A stretch of DNA of 64,000 nucleotides from positions 1 to 64,000 of the forward strand of contig JASANE010020492.1 in assembly GCA_030248225.1 (NCBI GenBank). Direction: 5' to 3'. Source of the DNA: Trileptium ribeirensis (taxonomy: Eukaryota; Nematoda; Enoplea; Enoplida; Thoracostomopsidae). Positions 44,101-59,100 of this stretch are shown here, one piece after another. The first letter of the stretch is position 1. The number at the start of each line of letters is the position of its first letter. The translations under genes and the position numbers were made by a program. The notes under the pieces were generated by a model. The model made no database searches. It saw only the letters and a program-made list of their open reading frames with translations, and was not told the DNA's origin.

Positions 44101-47100
44101 TTCTGTTTACCAGTTCAGGACACCGTCTGTCTTGTGTGTGAGTGCGTCGGAGATCACTCACTCGACGGCGTAGTGGAACAGGACGGGTGACAGGATAGAA
44201 CCTTGTCGAACGTTGGATATTATCAGGAAGGCGTCGCTATCTTCGTTATAGTCGAGGTACTTGGAGTATGTTGTAAGTTAGATCGGTTTGTCAACATTAT
44301 GCAACCTTGCTGGTACGCCGCCCGCGGTCATGATGTTGAATAGAGCTGAACGACCGTCGGGTTCAAACGCCACTTTGAAATCGACAAAAGCTATAAATGT
44401 TGGTCTCCGATATTCATGACGAGTCTTGAGGATAATCTTCAGCGGATCTGATAAACACGGTCCGACACGAGGGGAAACCAGCCTGGTTCTTTCTGGACGT
44501 CATCTCCCTATGGGTCTCGATCCTTAGTCGTCTCTAGTACTTTCGTACAGATTGGAAGTACTGAAATACTTCTGTAAGTGCTGCATACTGAGCGTACGCA
44601 TTTCTTCGGGAATCGCAGGAGAACAAAAGTATGGTACTCAATTGGAATTCTTTCTTATCGTCAAAACTGATCGAAAAGTTTAAGCAAGCGATTGACTATG
44701 ACAAGACCGCTGGCTTTGGGGACTTCCGGCGTAATCATATCAGATCCAGGTGCTGTGCTAGCTTTAACATGTCTGATGTGTGATTGCTTGGGAGACCTCT
44801 TTAGCTGAAATTTCATGTCCAGCTAACCCCCAGATTGTAACAGGTGGTGTGTTTAGTAGCTACTCGAAATGTTCACACCAACGTGCTATGCGTTGCCTCA
44901 CATCGTAGATGATCTTACCGCATAAATGTGTCTATCATGACACTAGCGGTAACAGCTCCTGTGAACTTCCTTAGGATTTCGAACAAGGCTATCTGATCAC
45001 CCGCGACGTAGGCACGATTTTATGTCTACTACTGTAGCTAGCCATGCAGCATCTTTGTCTGTCTTGAAGCCTTGAGCTAACCGCTTCCTAGAGATCCATC
45101 ACATCGAAGTCTGGTTTTAGACCGCTCAGTTGCTGTTGGTATTGAAGATTAGAAATCCATGATATTTTCTTGGCTTGGCGGCGTAGCACAGCTGTCGCAT
45201 TTAGTTGTTTGAGCGAGTCACGAATAATTTCCCAGTTAGAATCTATGTCCTCGTCGCTGTCAGGAGAGAGTTCCGGGAAACTGTTACGTAGTGAGACCTG
45301 AATAGTATTGCCTACGTTAGCATCGTTGTAGTCCGGCGCCCATTGTTGCTCAACGCCATTTTTCAACAGAAACGGGTCTACGGTTTGAAACACAATTGCA
45401 ACAGTAATAGCCGCGATCATAATCCAGTAGATTACCCCAGTATAAGCGGTCTTACGCTAATGTGTAAACATATTACTCTGTTACATGGCTGATTACGTTT
45501 TTCAGAAAATCCACAGAGAAAACAGTACAGACGACGAATTATTACAAGTTATTGAAATTGCTGATCCGACAAAACAAATTTCGCTCGATGTCGAAGCCGA
45601 GATTGATCCGATGGAAGGCGAACAGACATGGCCGACTCAAGAGGAACTCGAACAAGCGGAAAGTAAGTTGATAATTTTATCTTGAGTAATTGTTTTGATG
45701 CTATGCCAGAATTTACAAGCTCAATATGATGGGATGAGTTTGGAATTTCAACATTTGCCGACGCTAGTTGTTCTACATGTGTACCTGAAAAGTATCCGTT
45801 TTTCTATGCATGCTTTGTTGTATGTTTGATGTAGATATCGTTATTTCAATTATTCTTTGCTAGGATCACTAAGCCGATTAGCTGAATGTTCTGTATTATA
45901 TATTAAAGTGAAAACTCTTGTTTCAGAGCAAGCATGTCGTCGAGTGAAACGTGTTCCGAAAGGCACAAGCGCTTATCAAGCTGCCTGGATTTTGGACGAT
46001 AGTGACGATGAAGAAGGACTAAGCGGTGAAGATCAAAGCCAAAGCGACGAGGTTAGATATTGTAGTGTAGATTACTGTAAAATTAAAAAAATCATATATA
46101 GTTTTTTTCACCCATTATGCCTTTATTATTGTGTTCATATATAGCTTGCTCTCGGATATTTACCCTATGAGACATTGATTGTTCCCTTTTCAGTTTATCG
46201 CTAAAATTCTCTCGCTTTTATGAGACCAGGGTATGTTTTGAAAATGGATATCCACGGCAGACCAGAATTTGCAGACAGTATTGTCTAAACGACAAAAATG
46301 TATCCTGCATTTTTTCGGAAATGTATGTTACTGAAAATTGTATCTTGTTTCATGATAGGATAGATAAGATAGATTATCGTTACTTTTTTACCAGTGAAGT
46401 TCGCCGACCCCTCCGGATCGGTCTAGATTGTTACCGAACCGCTAGACCGGTCCAGACCGATCAAATCCTTCTGGTTATAGCTGCAAATTCACTTAAATTC
46501 TTCTCAGATTAAATTTGGTACTCATAGTTGCTGTGTATTCCATAATATGTCTTACGATAACATTTCTATAAGTATGATATAACTGAAAACTGCCTTCAAA
46601 ACGGTGTCTCATCTAATTTGGTACAATGTTGGGCAGGAACTTTATGTTTGTTAGTTGAAGATGTATTTTTGACTTGGTGGGTCTCGGCCGGACCGCCGTT
46701 CTGTCCGGACCGAACAGTATTTCCTCAGGTTGTATCACTAATGTTTACAATATTATTACTAATACGCAATTTTCCATTGCATCGCCTAAACATCAGGAAC
46801 AGATTTGTGGAAGTTCTTTAATATTTTCGATCAATGCGTTTATGGAAAGGCACAATATTATATAAAAACGTTTTGTCCATATCTCATCTAGGTTGTCTCT
46901 TCGTCTATCACAGCAGTTTAGAGGGATTGTGTTGTTCTGTAGTTCCATACAAGTGTTACGCCTAATTTGTGTATTTATTGCTTCTGTCCGTGGCACAGCT
47001 GTGGTTATAAACGTCTTCTTTTAGAGCCCTTTCTCACTGTCAGCATTTGATGTGCAACCTTGAATTTCTTTCTTGAGTTTTGTAAAACTTATCTTGAAAG

Positions 47101-50100
47101 TATTCAGGCTTTGCTCCCAGTTTTATGAGTCCGACTAATGGAGCGTTTGTTTGTTTGTTTGTTTTGTGCGATTTCGAGTTCACACGACACGCCACGAATA
47201 TCTTAGGAGCGGGAGACCTGCAGTGAGCGAACTGTAGGAGTAAATTATAAAAATTCGAGTAAAACTTTATTTTCTCACGGGCGATTTGTGAGCGAACAAC
47301 GAGAGCGCGGTGATTGCTGTACAATATAACGCGCTTTTGGCTGCGCATGGCAGTTGTCTTTGCGTTTTTCAACTCATTTAGGCTATATGTACTTGATGAG
47401 GAAGTGACGCTGACCAGCCGTCTCTCACTTCCTACTGAAACGTCACCCCTCCAGTGATCAAACGTCAGTACGGACATTTTTTGGCAGAACGAACGAGAGT
47501 GAATGTTTGCGTTTAGCAAACAAACAAAGTTAAAGAAATCAACATGGAGTTTTGGTAGTTGTTGGCAGGCTGATCGAAATGTCTTTTGGGAAAAAGTTTT
47601 TTGTCCGTGGAATTTATAACTGGATAACGTGTTGTCCGATTATGGTCGGCGATGGCTCAAAATGTGTGCCTTGTGGTGACGCAGGGCCCTGTCGTTGAGG
47701 CCAAGTTAGTTCGGTGATGTTTTGGGCCCCTTTTGGCCCAAACCCCCATTTGTGGCCATTTTACGTTATATTAACATGTAAATTTGCAAAATTAAATTGC
47801 AACATCTATAACTCGGTAACTCGCTTGGCCAAATTGGTAATTTTTATCCAAGTAGTGCGATTTAGGGTCCGCATTTATGCATTTGCCTATATGCGGACCA
47901 TTGTCCCCCCGTAGCCGAGCAGGGGTTGAACAACTCCTTTTTAGGACAAAATTGGGCCAAGTTTTGGCTTTGTTGCGCATAGATTGGCAATGACTGAGCC
48001 GATTTAAAATTTCCCTAGCGCACATATGCTTACGTTGCTCAGTAGCGGGATAAATATCTTAGTGATATCTGTTTCTTTCCGGATTATTGGGTGAAATGCC
48101 CTTTTCAGGTCCGAATTTCAGTCATTACTTATAGTATTTTGTTGGTGGCTGACCTGATTTGGCTGAAACACATTTATATGCTTATGTGGCTTAGCAAAAG
48201 TGCAAATATAATTGCAATATCTCATTTTTTCACGGAATTAGGGATCAATACACATCTTTAGAGGGCCCAATTTGCTATTTGAGTCATTGCCAATTGTATC
48301 TTCTGAATTGCTTGGTTCAACTTTTCACAACATCTCTTAGCACTACTTAGCGATATAGTATCGTTGAAATGTCCATGAGGGATAAAACAGGCTAAAATAT
48401 CATTTTAAGCCAAACTTTTGCCGAATTCGAGCGTTGTAAGGCCGATTTGGTTAAAATTATGACAACAAATGTGGTTGAGTACTTGTTGCTGCAATATAAC
48501 GGAAATGTTTATCCATTTGAGATTGTAATAGGATCTAAAATCCTTCTGATCCCGAAGTTAGTGCGATTCCTGAATTATATGCTCCAACTTGACAACGAAT
48601 GGATCCATTCAACTCAAACATTAAGCTTGATATTTGTTCGTTCCATCCGCACAGCTAGCCTTATGTCACTCACTAGTTATACGACAATGAAAAATGGACT
48701 TCGTATGGCGGTATTATACAAGTCGCAAAGCGAGGAGAAACAGAGTTAGTGTGGCTAATCTGTTCTTATTGACTATTTTGTCGTTCCAAATTCAAGTTGC
48801 TAAGCCCGCTTAATGTCCTGATAGCAATTATGCTAAGCTAAACTAAGAAATGCTAAGGCTGCTGATAGCAATTATACACCGGCACAATGCTACTGCCAGT
48901 TTAGTCACATATCGATCCCAAAGGACTCTTTATTTCTTCTACCAATGACCTAAACGAGAAAACCTGTTGAAATTTATAAATCACAAATTATAGAAAAATT
49001 ATAGTTTGAAGAGTGATTTTACTTATTAACCCCAAAGATTTGCTTTATTTGATACATACCACACGAATACAATTGCTTTTACCGTATTTAGCAACCCCGA
49101 AATTCTAAAGACACGGTAGATTAACCTACATATATCTATCTATATTGGAAAAGTGGCCTAGTTTGACTGTTTTTGGTGCCAAAATTTACCAATTACTGCT
49201 CCGACACCTTCCTTAAGATTTAATAACACAGCCATGATGTTAAAAAACAATGAAACTAACTTGTTCAAAGGGCGAAATAACCCTATAATCTCACAGATCA
49301 ACCCCAAATAACAAACAACTTGCTTTGTAAACATTTTTAAAATTTTCACTTGGGGTATTTTTTAAACTTTGACCCATATCATGAAAACATGAGCTCTGAC
49401 AAAAATTGCATAGCAGCAAGGTTGTAGCTCTCAATAAGAGGATTCTTCGTTATTCGCTGCTCTCTATCTCGAGATTTGGCTCGCGAAATATAGATACCCA
49501 AATGCCAAGTTTCAAAATTGTGACCCTTGACGCCTGTGGGGGCCCATTTTGACCCGTGGTCTGCCGATTTAGCGTCTAACTAAAGGGCACAAATAGATTG
49601 AATTTGTGATATAATAAATAATTATTGTGCATATCCATTTATGTGGTGATGAATTATGAACTCCACAGACGGACAAAACAGAAAATTTTAGGATTTTTGC
49701 CGATAATAAAGTTATTTAGTGGAATCTCCGCTCGCTTTGCTCGTTCCGTTTCAACAATAACAGTTAATATCAACGTCAAAATAAAAAATATGCAGTGTTG
49801 GTGGGGCAGCCTCTTCGTAGAATTTGATTTTGTGCTGTTTTGTCGAAGTAGAAAATCGTTGTTGAATGAGATTTGTTTTACCTGCGACTCATATTTATGT
49901 TCTCGCCCTTCTTCGGGGTCTCAAGTGAGATTAACTTCGAATTTGCGACCTCTGTTTGACAGATATCGCAATACACCCTTCCCCCTCCTCAGTAGAATGT
50001 TTCGCTTAGCTAACTTTAATAATTTTTCAAATTTGATTTAGGGGTCTGACGACGACAGCGATGGATGTAAAGCTGTTGAACCAACTTGTTCATCCGAATT

Positions 50101-53100
50101 GAAAATGGACGAGACGGCATCAACCGATGCCGAAGAATATCTAGAAGATTTGGATGATACAGAGTCTGTAAGTTGCGGTGGAACCTCGATGGAAAAACGT
50201 GGGAATAGTTATAAATCGACTCGTGGGAATGCGAGTGCATGCGATGCGAATGTGATTGTGGAATGGGAGTCGTGGGAATGTCATGCGAACCGATACAATT
50301 ATGGTATTGCGATATTGTAACTGTTTCTTGTGAGATCAAGACTCATTGGGAATAGCGTAGGGCTTTCCATCGTGAAGGGTGGGTGTTTGAGGCTGTCCGA
50401 ATGCTCATCCTCCCGTCTTCTCGGGTTCGGTTAATTAGTAGCATACATGCGAAATTGACCCATTGTATGGCCGGCTTTTGTGCTCTAGTTCCCATTCTAG
50501 ACGTCGCCAAGGAAGTTGGCAGAACACAGATGGAACCCCATAGAGTAGAAATTTTTATTTCGTTTTCAAATGTTTATTATCCGGAAACCTAAAGAAACTT
50601 GAGCCTTATGAAGCAGTACTAGAAGATTATATTGTTAGGCAGACTGCTGTGCTGAGAATTATCCATATAATAGGAACTAACGTCTTAAACGAGCTTTTGT
50701 CGTAGCAGTGGCTTTACTCTAAGTAGCACCATACTGGTTACAGTCCAGGCCAAAGACATAGCAATCGCTAGTTATAAATACCTCGTTTTGTATCAATTTT
50801 TGACGTTTCGAAAAACAATAAATAATTAGTGAAATAAACGAGCTTTTGTCGTAGCAGTGGCTTTACTCTAAGTAGCACCATACTGGTTACAGTCCAGGCC
50901 AAAGACATAGCAATCGCTAGTTATAAATACCTCGTTTTGTATCAATTTTTGACGTTTCGAAAAACAATAAATAATTAGTGAAATAAACGAGCTTTTGTCG
51001 TAGCAGTGGCTTTACTCTAAGTAGCACCATACTGGTTACAGTCCAGGCCAAAGACATAGCAATCGCTAGTTATAAATACCTCGTTTTGTATCAATTTTTG
51101 ACGTTTCGAAAAACAATAAATAATTAGTGAAATAAACGAAACGCCTGTCCAATTCAGAGTAGTACGTTTATGCAACTATTGTCCTTTTTAACTGGCTTCC
51201 TGACGGACCGGAATTAAGACACGCGCTAACACGCATTTATTTAGTAGATTAAGTTGACTGCCATATCATGCTGATCTGGTTTTAGATTGCTATTTCGGAA
51301 CTGAATGATCCAGATGGCTATGACGCGAAAATGGATGTGGACGCCGACAATGAAGAGTGAGTATTCATTTTTTATTTTTTTAACATAGGCATTGTTTGCA
51401 TCCTAACAGAAATACTGCAAAAATCTGACTACTCGCTGAGCGGGATGTGGGGCAGGATTTTCGACCCACGCACTGCCCCGGTCTGGATTTTGGCTGGTCA
51501 CCTCGGATTGTTTCCCAAGGTAATTTTGGCTTCGCCCAGTACCCCTACCTTATTTTCAGACCACACCAAAAATGATCGCGCTATCAAGAAACTCTGAAAA
51601 CAAAATTAAATATTACACTTATATTTCGACTTGTTATGGCAAAATCTTAAGTATACGGAAGTGCAGATTAAGCATGGTCAGAGCTTACACAATAAATATG
51701 CAACATACAACGCTGAAAATGTAAATGTTTGAAAAATGTGAAAAATTACAATCATACGGTTTTCTCCTCATGTAAGCTGAGGAGAAATTTTCCCAAGTAT
51801 TTCCAGCTCAACCAGGGTGCAACTGGGAGTTAGCCCAAAGCCTCCCAGATAAAATGTTGGTCCTGTGGAGATGCCAGATAATAGAAGTCCATGTGAAAAT
51901 GAGTCCAAGTCGAATGACAGACGTGACATTAAGGAGTGACCCACGCTAGTGAGAAGGCATCGCAAATCCAAACAAGCCAGGCTATAACCGAAGGACGTGG
52001 CTTTACACTGTATGGTGCTTACTCGTGGGGATTTATTTTAGAGCCACACACTTCATAATTAGGTTTCACGGCGTAGCGGACTGTCCTCTTTTACCAACGC
52101 GTACACTTTTTTGATTAATATAATTTATCATTTAGCTATTATTGTGTTTCAGGCTGATCCGCTTTCGAAGCGAACGAGAAAATGCCCAATTCCCAGATGA
52201 AATAGATACACCGCAAGATGTTCCGGCTAGAGTGCGATTTCAAAAGTAAGCCCTTCTTTGTCGGCGAGGGTAAGTTATAAGATTTTGATGTTTAGGGTGT
52301 TGATGCAAACTTAAAAAAGTAGAAACCCAAGTGAACAGCTAATTGATTAAGGTTTTCCGTTCTAAACGGCGTGCCCAGTGGCATACTACACGCCTTACTG
52401 AATTGTTTATCCAATTTTAATAATGCAAAATGGAAAATGTTTTATTAAAATAAAATGGAATTATTAGATTCGATAACTCAAACATCGACTACTGTAACTA
52501 ATCTATCAATGATGTTTCCCGAATTTCATTCATCAAACATGAATAGTAGTTACATATTTCCTTTTACTTTTATTTGGGGTCTTACCTCGTATATTGTCAG
52601 ATGGCAAGCGCTTATGCGTCTTGCATTGATATGAGCTTTAAACCAGCTCAGTTTCGCTCTAAGAGTCAACCAACATAATTGACATATAGTTTATTTTCAA
52701 TTTAAATTAGTATTATTGTGCTTTCTTCGTGTAAAAATTTGCAGTTGTTTTATATTTATTTGGTTTTGTTTATGTTTTGATTTGTTTTAGATACCGCGGC
52801 CTCAAAAGCTTTCGAACGTCTCCGTGGGATCCGAAAGAAAATCTGCCGTCAGACTACGCGCGTCTTTTTCAGTTTCAAAATTTTCGTCGAACACGAAAGC
52901 GTGTTCTGAGGGAAAACATCAGTGGAGCGCTGGTTAGTCAAACACATTGTTTATGAGATGCTTCGCTAAGAGTGTAGCAGATTAGCTGGTCAAGAATGTA
53001 AAAACCGTGTATGACTTGGAAGAATACCTGGCGTAATTGGCCAAAACCCACTAAGTGAAGCTGCGAAATGATATTATTATGATTGAAACGGAGCGATCGT

Positions 53101-56100
53101 AGCGGAAAGCTTTCTCAGATGCCACTGAAATTGATCAAACAATTTATCCATCTGTGGTGGCACTCAATGCATGTCTTTTGAGGGCTGAACGATGACCTTA
53201 TCATGTAGGCTGCGCAACCCGCCCGTGAGACCACTTACCACCGCCTCCCCGAGTGGACGGACCGTGGACATCTATGGCTTAGTTTGTTTAGCATTGCTTT
53301 CAAGTCATATCGCTATCGACTAGACTATCGCTCAAGATGCCTCAAGGTGGCAAAAACGCTAAATCCTAATATAAAAACTAGTCAGGTTTTGCTGCTTTCT
53401 AATGTAGCGAACGCATGGGTTATAGGTTTTCAAGGATATGAATGCGAGAAAAGTAATAATTGTATATGCGTAGGCGGTGCTCAATTAAAGCAAACTCTAG
53501 GAACCTACATCACAAAATGGCACTACAAATAATAATTTGTCTTAAAAATTGTTATTTATACAGCGGTGGACAGAATTACCTGTACGAAAAAAGCACACAC
53601 GAGCACACAATTGCCTTGAACAGGTTTAAGCGTGAGGCAAATACTTGAGCAAATATTGCCGATTTAAAGATAAAAGGCCATGACAACCACATAACTTTGC
53701 GAGCCGGACAATCGATTCAAAAAAATTGGCGTCTCTGCACAGTTGGACCATTGTGTCCATTTATGGATTTTGTCAACGGCCTCCAAAAGTGCATCACCAA
53801 CTTAGGTCTATACGACAATCCGGCCTAGATTTGGAATTGCGATGATCGGCATTCTTCTATGACCCGAAGTCCAAAAAAGTTCTCGCTGAATAAGGCGAAA
53901 AAATTAATTTCATCAGCGAGGGTTCTGGACGTGACTACGTTACCGGCCTCGAGTGTGTGTCTGCCAGTGGTGATTATCTCCCACCGTTAATAATTTTTTA
54001 TGGTGAGCTGGACCAAAGCACATGGATTGGAGGCGATTCTCCTGAAACCAGCCTCACTTGTACTGATACTGGTTGGATGACAAGGGAAAACTTATTATTT
54101 AGTTTGATTGATTTTTGTCAATTCGTGAAAGTGTAGCCTTCGTGGTCCTAGACGAGTTTAGTCCTACCGTAGATTACACACAAGCTACACCAAATATTCA
54201 CACAAAATTCTCCAACGGGATTTCCAATGCTGCTTTTGTAGCTTATTACTAAGGCCTTAATGTGTCACCACTTATACCGGGAATAGCTTATTTCTCACAC
54301 TACAGCAAATTACAAATTCTACACACATTAAACAAATAAACGGCTGAACCGCACTCACCTTGATTGCGCAGCTTCTGAGACCCTGATCTAATTGCGCAAC
54401 CGCTTAAATACCCGAGCTATAAGTCTACTCCCAATTTTCTTCTTATTGATTTCTCTAAGCGACCGAAATTGCGTAATAAGTTTTCCAAATTTTACTCTGG
54501 TTCCACTCCCTAAACTTCTCTCTTAAACCTAAGCGAATTTTAATTGTTAAAGAATGAGTTTTTCTGAATTTCCCCGAATTCTTAGTATAAACAAATGTTA
54601 AGATTTTATTCGAAAATCCAGCAGATACACATACACAATTCCGCTGACGTAGGCCTATTGCTTAAGGCACCCAACCCTTACACTCAAATCCGATATATTT
54701 CCAATTTACATCCTAGACTCACATAAAAACTTAATTTTGTTACTGCTATAAAACTCCCTCCAACTTAGCTAAGTCTCAAAATCGCTCCTACAAACTATAC
54801 AAAAGTTTCAGCTTGAAATAGTACATATATTCCAGCACACAGCAAGCTTATCTAAACACACATAAACACATTATATTGCACTTATATACATTGTTTGGAT
54901 ACACAATATACTCATAAACATATTAATATGTTCCCACACTTCTTATATATTGTTTATAGATAATAGTTTATAGATAGATACACATGCATAAACCTTTGTA
55001 TACAACATCTACAACCAACGACATTATACATAATAAACAATCACTGCATGGCAGAAATGGTAATCGAACAATAAACAAGGGAAAAATTTGCTCATGTGAA
55101 GTGAAGTTAAGGGCTTAGGGCCGTCGTGTTTGGGGTTCACGACTTAACACGTCCTCCCGCATCACATGAGGGAAGTTGTTTTCAAGGCAATACCTCGTTA
55201 CAAAAGAACGGTCGCTGACTCTAGTATTCGACGGCGCCAAAAGCAAGATTAGGGTAGATTTCATGAAAAATGTCCGCCGTAATAATTCTGAATCCTCTGT
55301 CTACCTTTGCACATGACCCATCTACTGCAACCACTTAATGACTTTTGTTTCAAAACTCTGAAGACATCGTTGTTCGAAGCGACTAGCATTTCGCAAAAGA
55401 CGCGCATGTCTAAAAGCACCTACGTCGAGATGCTGAATGCTGTGTGGTCTAAAGGACTCACAGAGGCGAAGATTGTCTCGGGCTTTAGGTCTACAGGAAT
55501 CTGCGACAGAAGCCGATTTCCAGTTGAAAAACTGAATCTTGCACAGTTGTAGTCGTATCACGCGCAGCAGGTCAGTCGACTGGACATAACGTCAACTCCA
55601 CGGCGCCTGGAAGCATAAGCTCGCCACTGCCTCCAGCGGCATCTCTGGTAACACCCCTATATCCTTAACAGCAACCATATCAACTTCAGCAGCTCAAGTG
55701 GCCGCAACCAGTATCTAAGTCTGCACCTGCGATATAGCTTCCCCACCCATAAGCGGACCCGAAACACCACCAACCAATTATCGCCGTTCGAGACGCAACT
55801 TATGCAATCGATATTTGCGGTGCGCAACAAACTTCGTGGCGCCGGCTCATTTCTAACACACGACAACATGGTAAATCTGCTCGAACGGGAAAACTACAGC
55901 TAAGGAGTCGAACAGTGCGGAGAGACGTATAGCGAAATTAAAAGCAACTGTAAGAAAAACCAAACGGCGCACTAAGTACCCTCAGCTGTAAGCATCAGCA
56001 GCGACGGATTTGAAGTCGAAGACGAATCAGATGAAGAATTCGACGTTGACATCGAGGGACCACTAATGGCTGTCTTCGATGAAGCACGGAAATCGCTCAA

Positions 56101-59100
56101 TGAGGGCGGTTTGTACGCTGTGTATTTCGACAAAACATTCGCAATCGGTCCGTATGTAGGCCAAGCAGATGCCACCACTCGTCCCAAAACCAACGGGAAG
56201 CCCTTTTCACTTTAAACGTTTTGGAACGCACACCGGGCTGCCAATGGAACTTACTGGTAAAAGACGACATATCCGATGTCAACGGTATACAGATATTGTA
56301 TGGCACCGCCGAAGTAGAAGGGACAGTGCTATATAATTTGTCTTCATTTCTTCACGCAAGCACCATCGCATCAAAAAAGCAGCATGATGGAACAATTTAT
56401 CACTTATTGACTACGGAGTGTGGGGTGGGGCGCATGCTCAGGATGTTGGTGAGGACTTTGTCAAGAAACGGGAGAGTTATATAACTTCGACACATCGACG
56501 CAGCATAATCAACCGATTCCACGGCCACAAATATGGCGAGATGACGCTTTTTGGGCAAGGCTCAACGGAACAATAATCAACAGGTGAAATCCTAAATTTA
56601 ACGTTTTGTGGGGTGAAACCGGTTTACTAATTAATTACTAATCACACGTGTATAGTTTAATTACATGGTTTTATTAATTTTGGTATATTTGTCTTTTCGG
56701 CGCTGCAATATTTGAATTTTATAATAAAATTACACATAATGATAACTATTTGTGATAAAGCTTGGAAATAGCATTACTTGCCATTTAAACTATAAGTTGA
56801 AATATTCAATGACATGGAATACTTCGGTTAGTTTGGTCCTTTGCCGGTTCGATTGTGTATAGTCGGTGGTTTCCGTGACAATTAATTGAGCTGAATTTGG
56901 AACGTCTCAAATAATCTAAATGTTATGGGAAGAACACGGACTAAAAATTGATTAATAATCGATCGTATATCAAGAAATATTGAAAAATTATGTAGATAAC
57001 TTAATAAAAAGGATATTTTTGACTAATTGTTATCCAAATGTCAATGCATACTTACTTATCTGTGCCTATCTTTTTTCCAACGCATATAATATCGCCAATT
57101 TTAGTTATAACCAGCACATTTATAAACAATAAATATGTCGGGGCATAGATTTTATAGATTAACCAAATAATAGTGCGCTCTCGCGTCAAGTATATTTCGA
57201 GAAAACATGGCGATGATATGCCACCATTCACCAAAAAACAACACGACGCCGTGTAACCCGAGCCAGGTTAATCCCGTTGAAGCCTGTCACATGGCACTCA
57301 AATTGATATCTTAGTTCTAAGACTGAACTTTAATTGAAAAAGCCATATTTTATCTATTTTTCTTAATAGTTTTTCGTGGTGTTGTTGTATGTGTTGATTT
57401 ATAATATATACAAAAAACAATTTTTAATTTTAATTTGGCTTTTATTCTTAACAATTTAGTAAAACATATTGTGAAACCATTAAGAATTATTCTATTAGTG
57501 CTCTCTAAATAACAGTTTATATGAAGTATTTTAAAGCGCAGGGCTAAAATATACTAATACGAGCTGATATATAATAAATCTGATGTATATTCAGAAAACC
57601 TATTAATTGCAGCAAAGGGCTCAACATAAATAACTCCAAAATTTCCTAACCTACATACAATATCGTATCCGGCATACCCAAGCAGGACTGACGCCAAGAG
57701 CTACATCCTGTACCAGGCGCCCCACTAATGAAGCCATTAATACAACCTAATGACCAAGCCCAAATATCGCTGATCATTTATTCATCATGCCGAAAAATAT
57801 TCCCGTATTATACTAATGGAACACTCTAGGCCACAACTTGTTTTGATGGGTTTTTAATGTTCAGATATTGAAATTTAATGTTCTCTGTACCAAAGCTGCT
57901 TACTAATAATTATGATTCTCTTAAACTTGTGCAACAAATACATTAGCACACATTGTAAGTTTAAGTAGTAATGAAAACAAGGTGAATTGACAGAAAATGT
58001 GCGACTTCTTATCTGTCACCGCTATTTGGATACTCCAGAACTTTTTGCCATCGCAACTACAATACGCCTCAGAAATGACCGTCGCTTTCCGAGCGAGCTA
58101 GTTCGAACGAATCGCGAGAGAGCGACACTCATTTTTGGCGGGTACTATAACACCAAATTAATGATCTATCACAGCGGTACGTCACGTCATATCACGAATT
58201 TACATGTTATTTTTGGTTCTCGTTTTTATAATCAGTTTCGTTAACTTTTGTAAGTAGAAAAAATTTATGTCTATTTTCCATTTTCAGCCAGGTTGGTACA
58301 TTGCAGTGCACGTGGCAAACGTTCCTGTCGCAACCGCCCGCGCTCTAGTGGACCCGTCCAGCGGCCGGCTCTCCGGTCGCTTTCTCACGGCCTACGGTCT
58401 TCTGGAGCACGAGCAGCGTATGTCGGTCCTCAATTTGGTAGTAACTCGAGCGGTCGGGTGCACGAAAATTGTCAAATCGAAGGATCGTCTGCTCTTTCAT
58501 GTCGGCTATCGTCGCTTTGCTGCTGGGCCGATTTTTTCGCAGCACACGAACGGAACGAAACATAAGGTGAGCTCGCATAATCATAAGGCAGCAATTATCG
58601 AATCACGAAGTTTCTAAAACACTTGATGTGTACGAGGCTTCTGCTATGATCGTATAGTGGAGTAGTAATAGAATTGACACAGTTTAATCGCCGAAAATGC
58701 TTCATTTCTGAAAATAGTCTGGCACGGACAGAAGCGGCTATAAAAATAAGTCACAATTATGATCGATTCTGTTTAAACGATTATTATCAAGTCTATACTG
58801 ATTATCGAGATGTAATGCCTGTAATGGTAATGGTAATGGCGTGTAACATGCCTGTTTCCGAAGTCTCAATATGAGCAGTGCTAGCAATTTCGTCATTGTT
58901 ATCGCTGAAATCTAATTTAAGTTAGTCTTTTGCCTAATTTATAAATTTTGGTCAGTAGGACCGCTATGTCAAATTAATACATACTGGAGCAGGTTACGAC
59001 CCGACGCCGCTTTCAAAACCCTGTCCGATAAAACTTCGGCTAACGCTGCTCCACGTAGACTACCAAAACGGTTGTCTTCCTGTCATTTGTATGTTCGTCA

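Noticed and set aside
48447..48749. 100-codon open frame
   Set aside because: No domain, no splice context and a repeat-like neighbourhood; chance open frame.
55307..55552. Independent small gene of 81 codons
   Set aside because: It is the C-terminal part of the DDE_1 transposase pseudogene ([14 protein letters not shown]).
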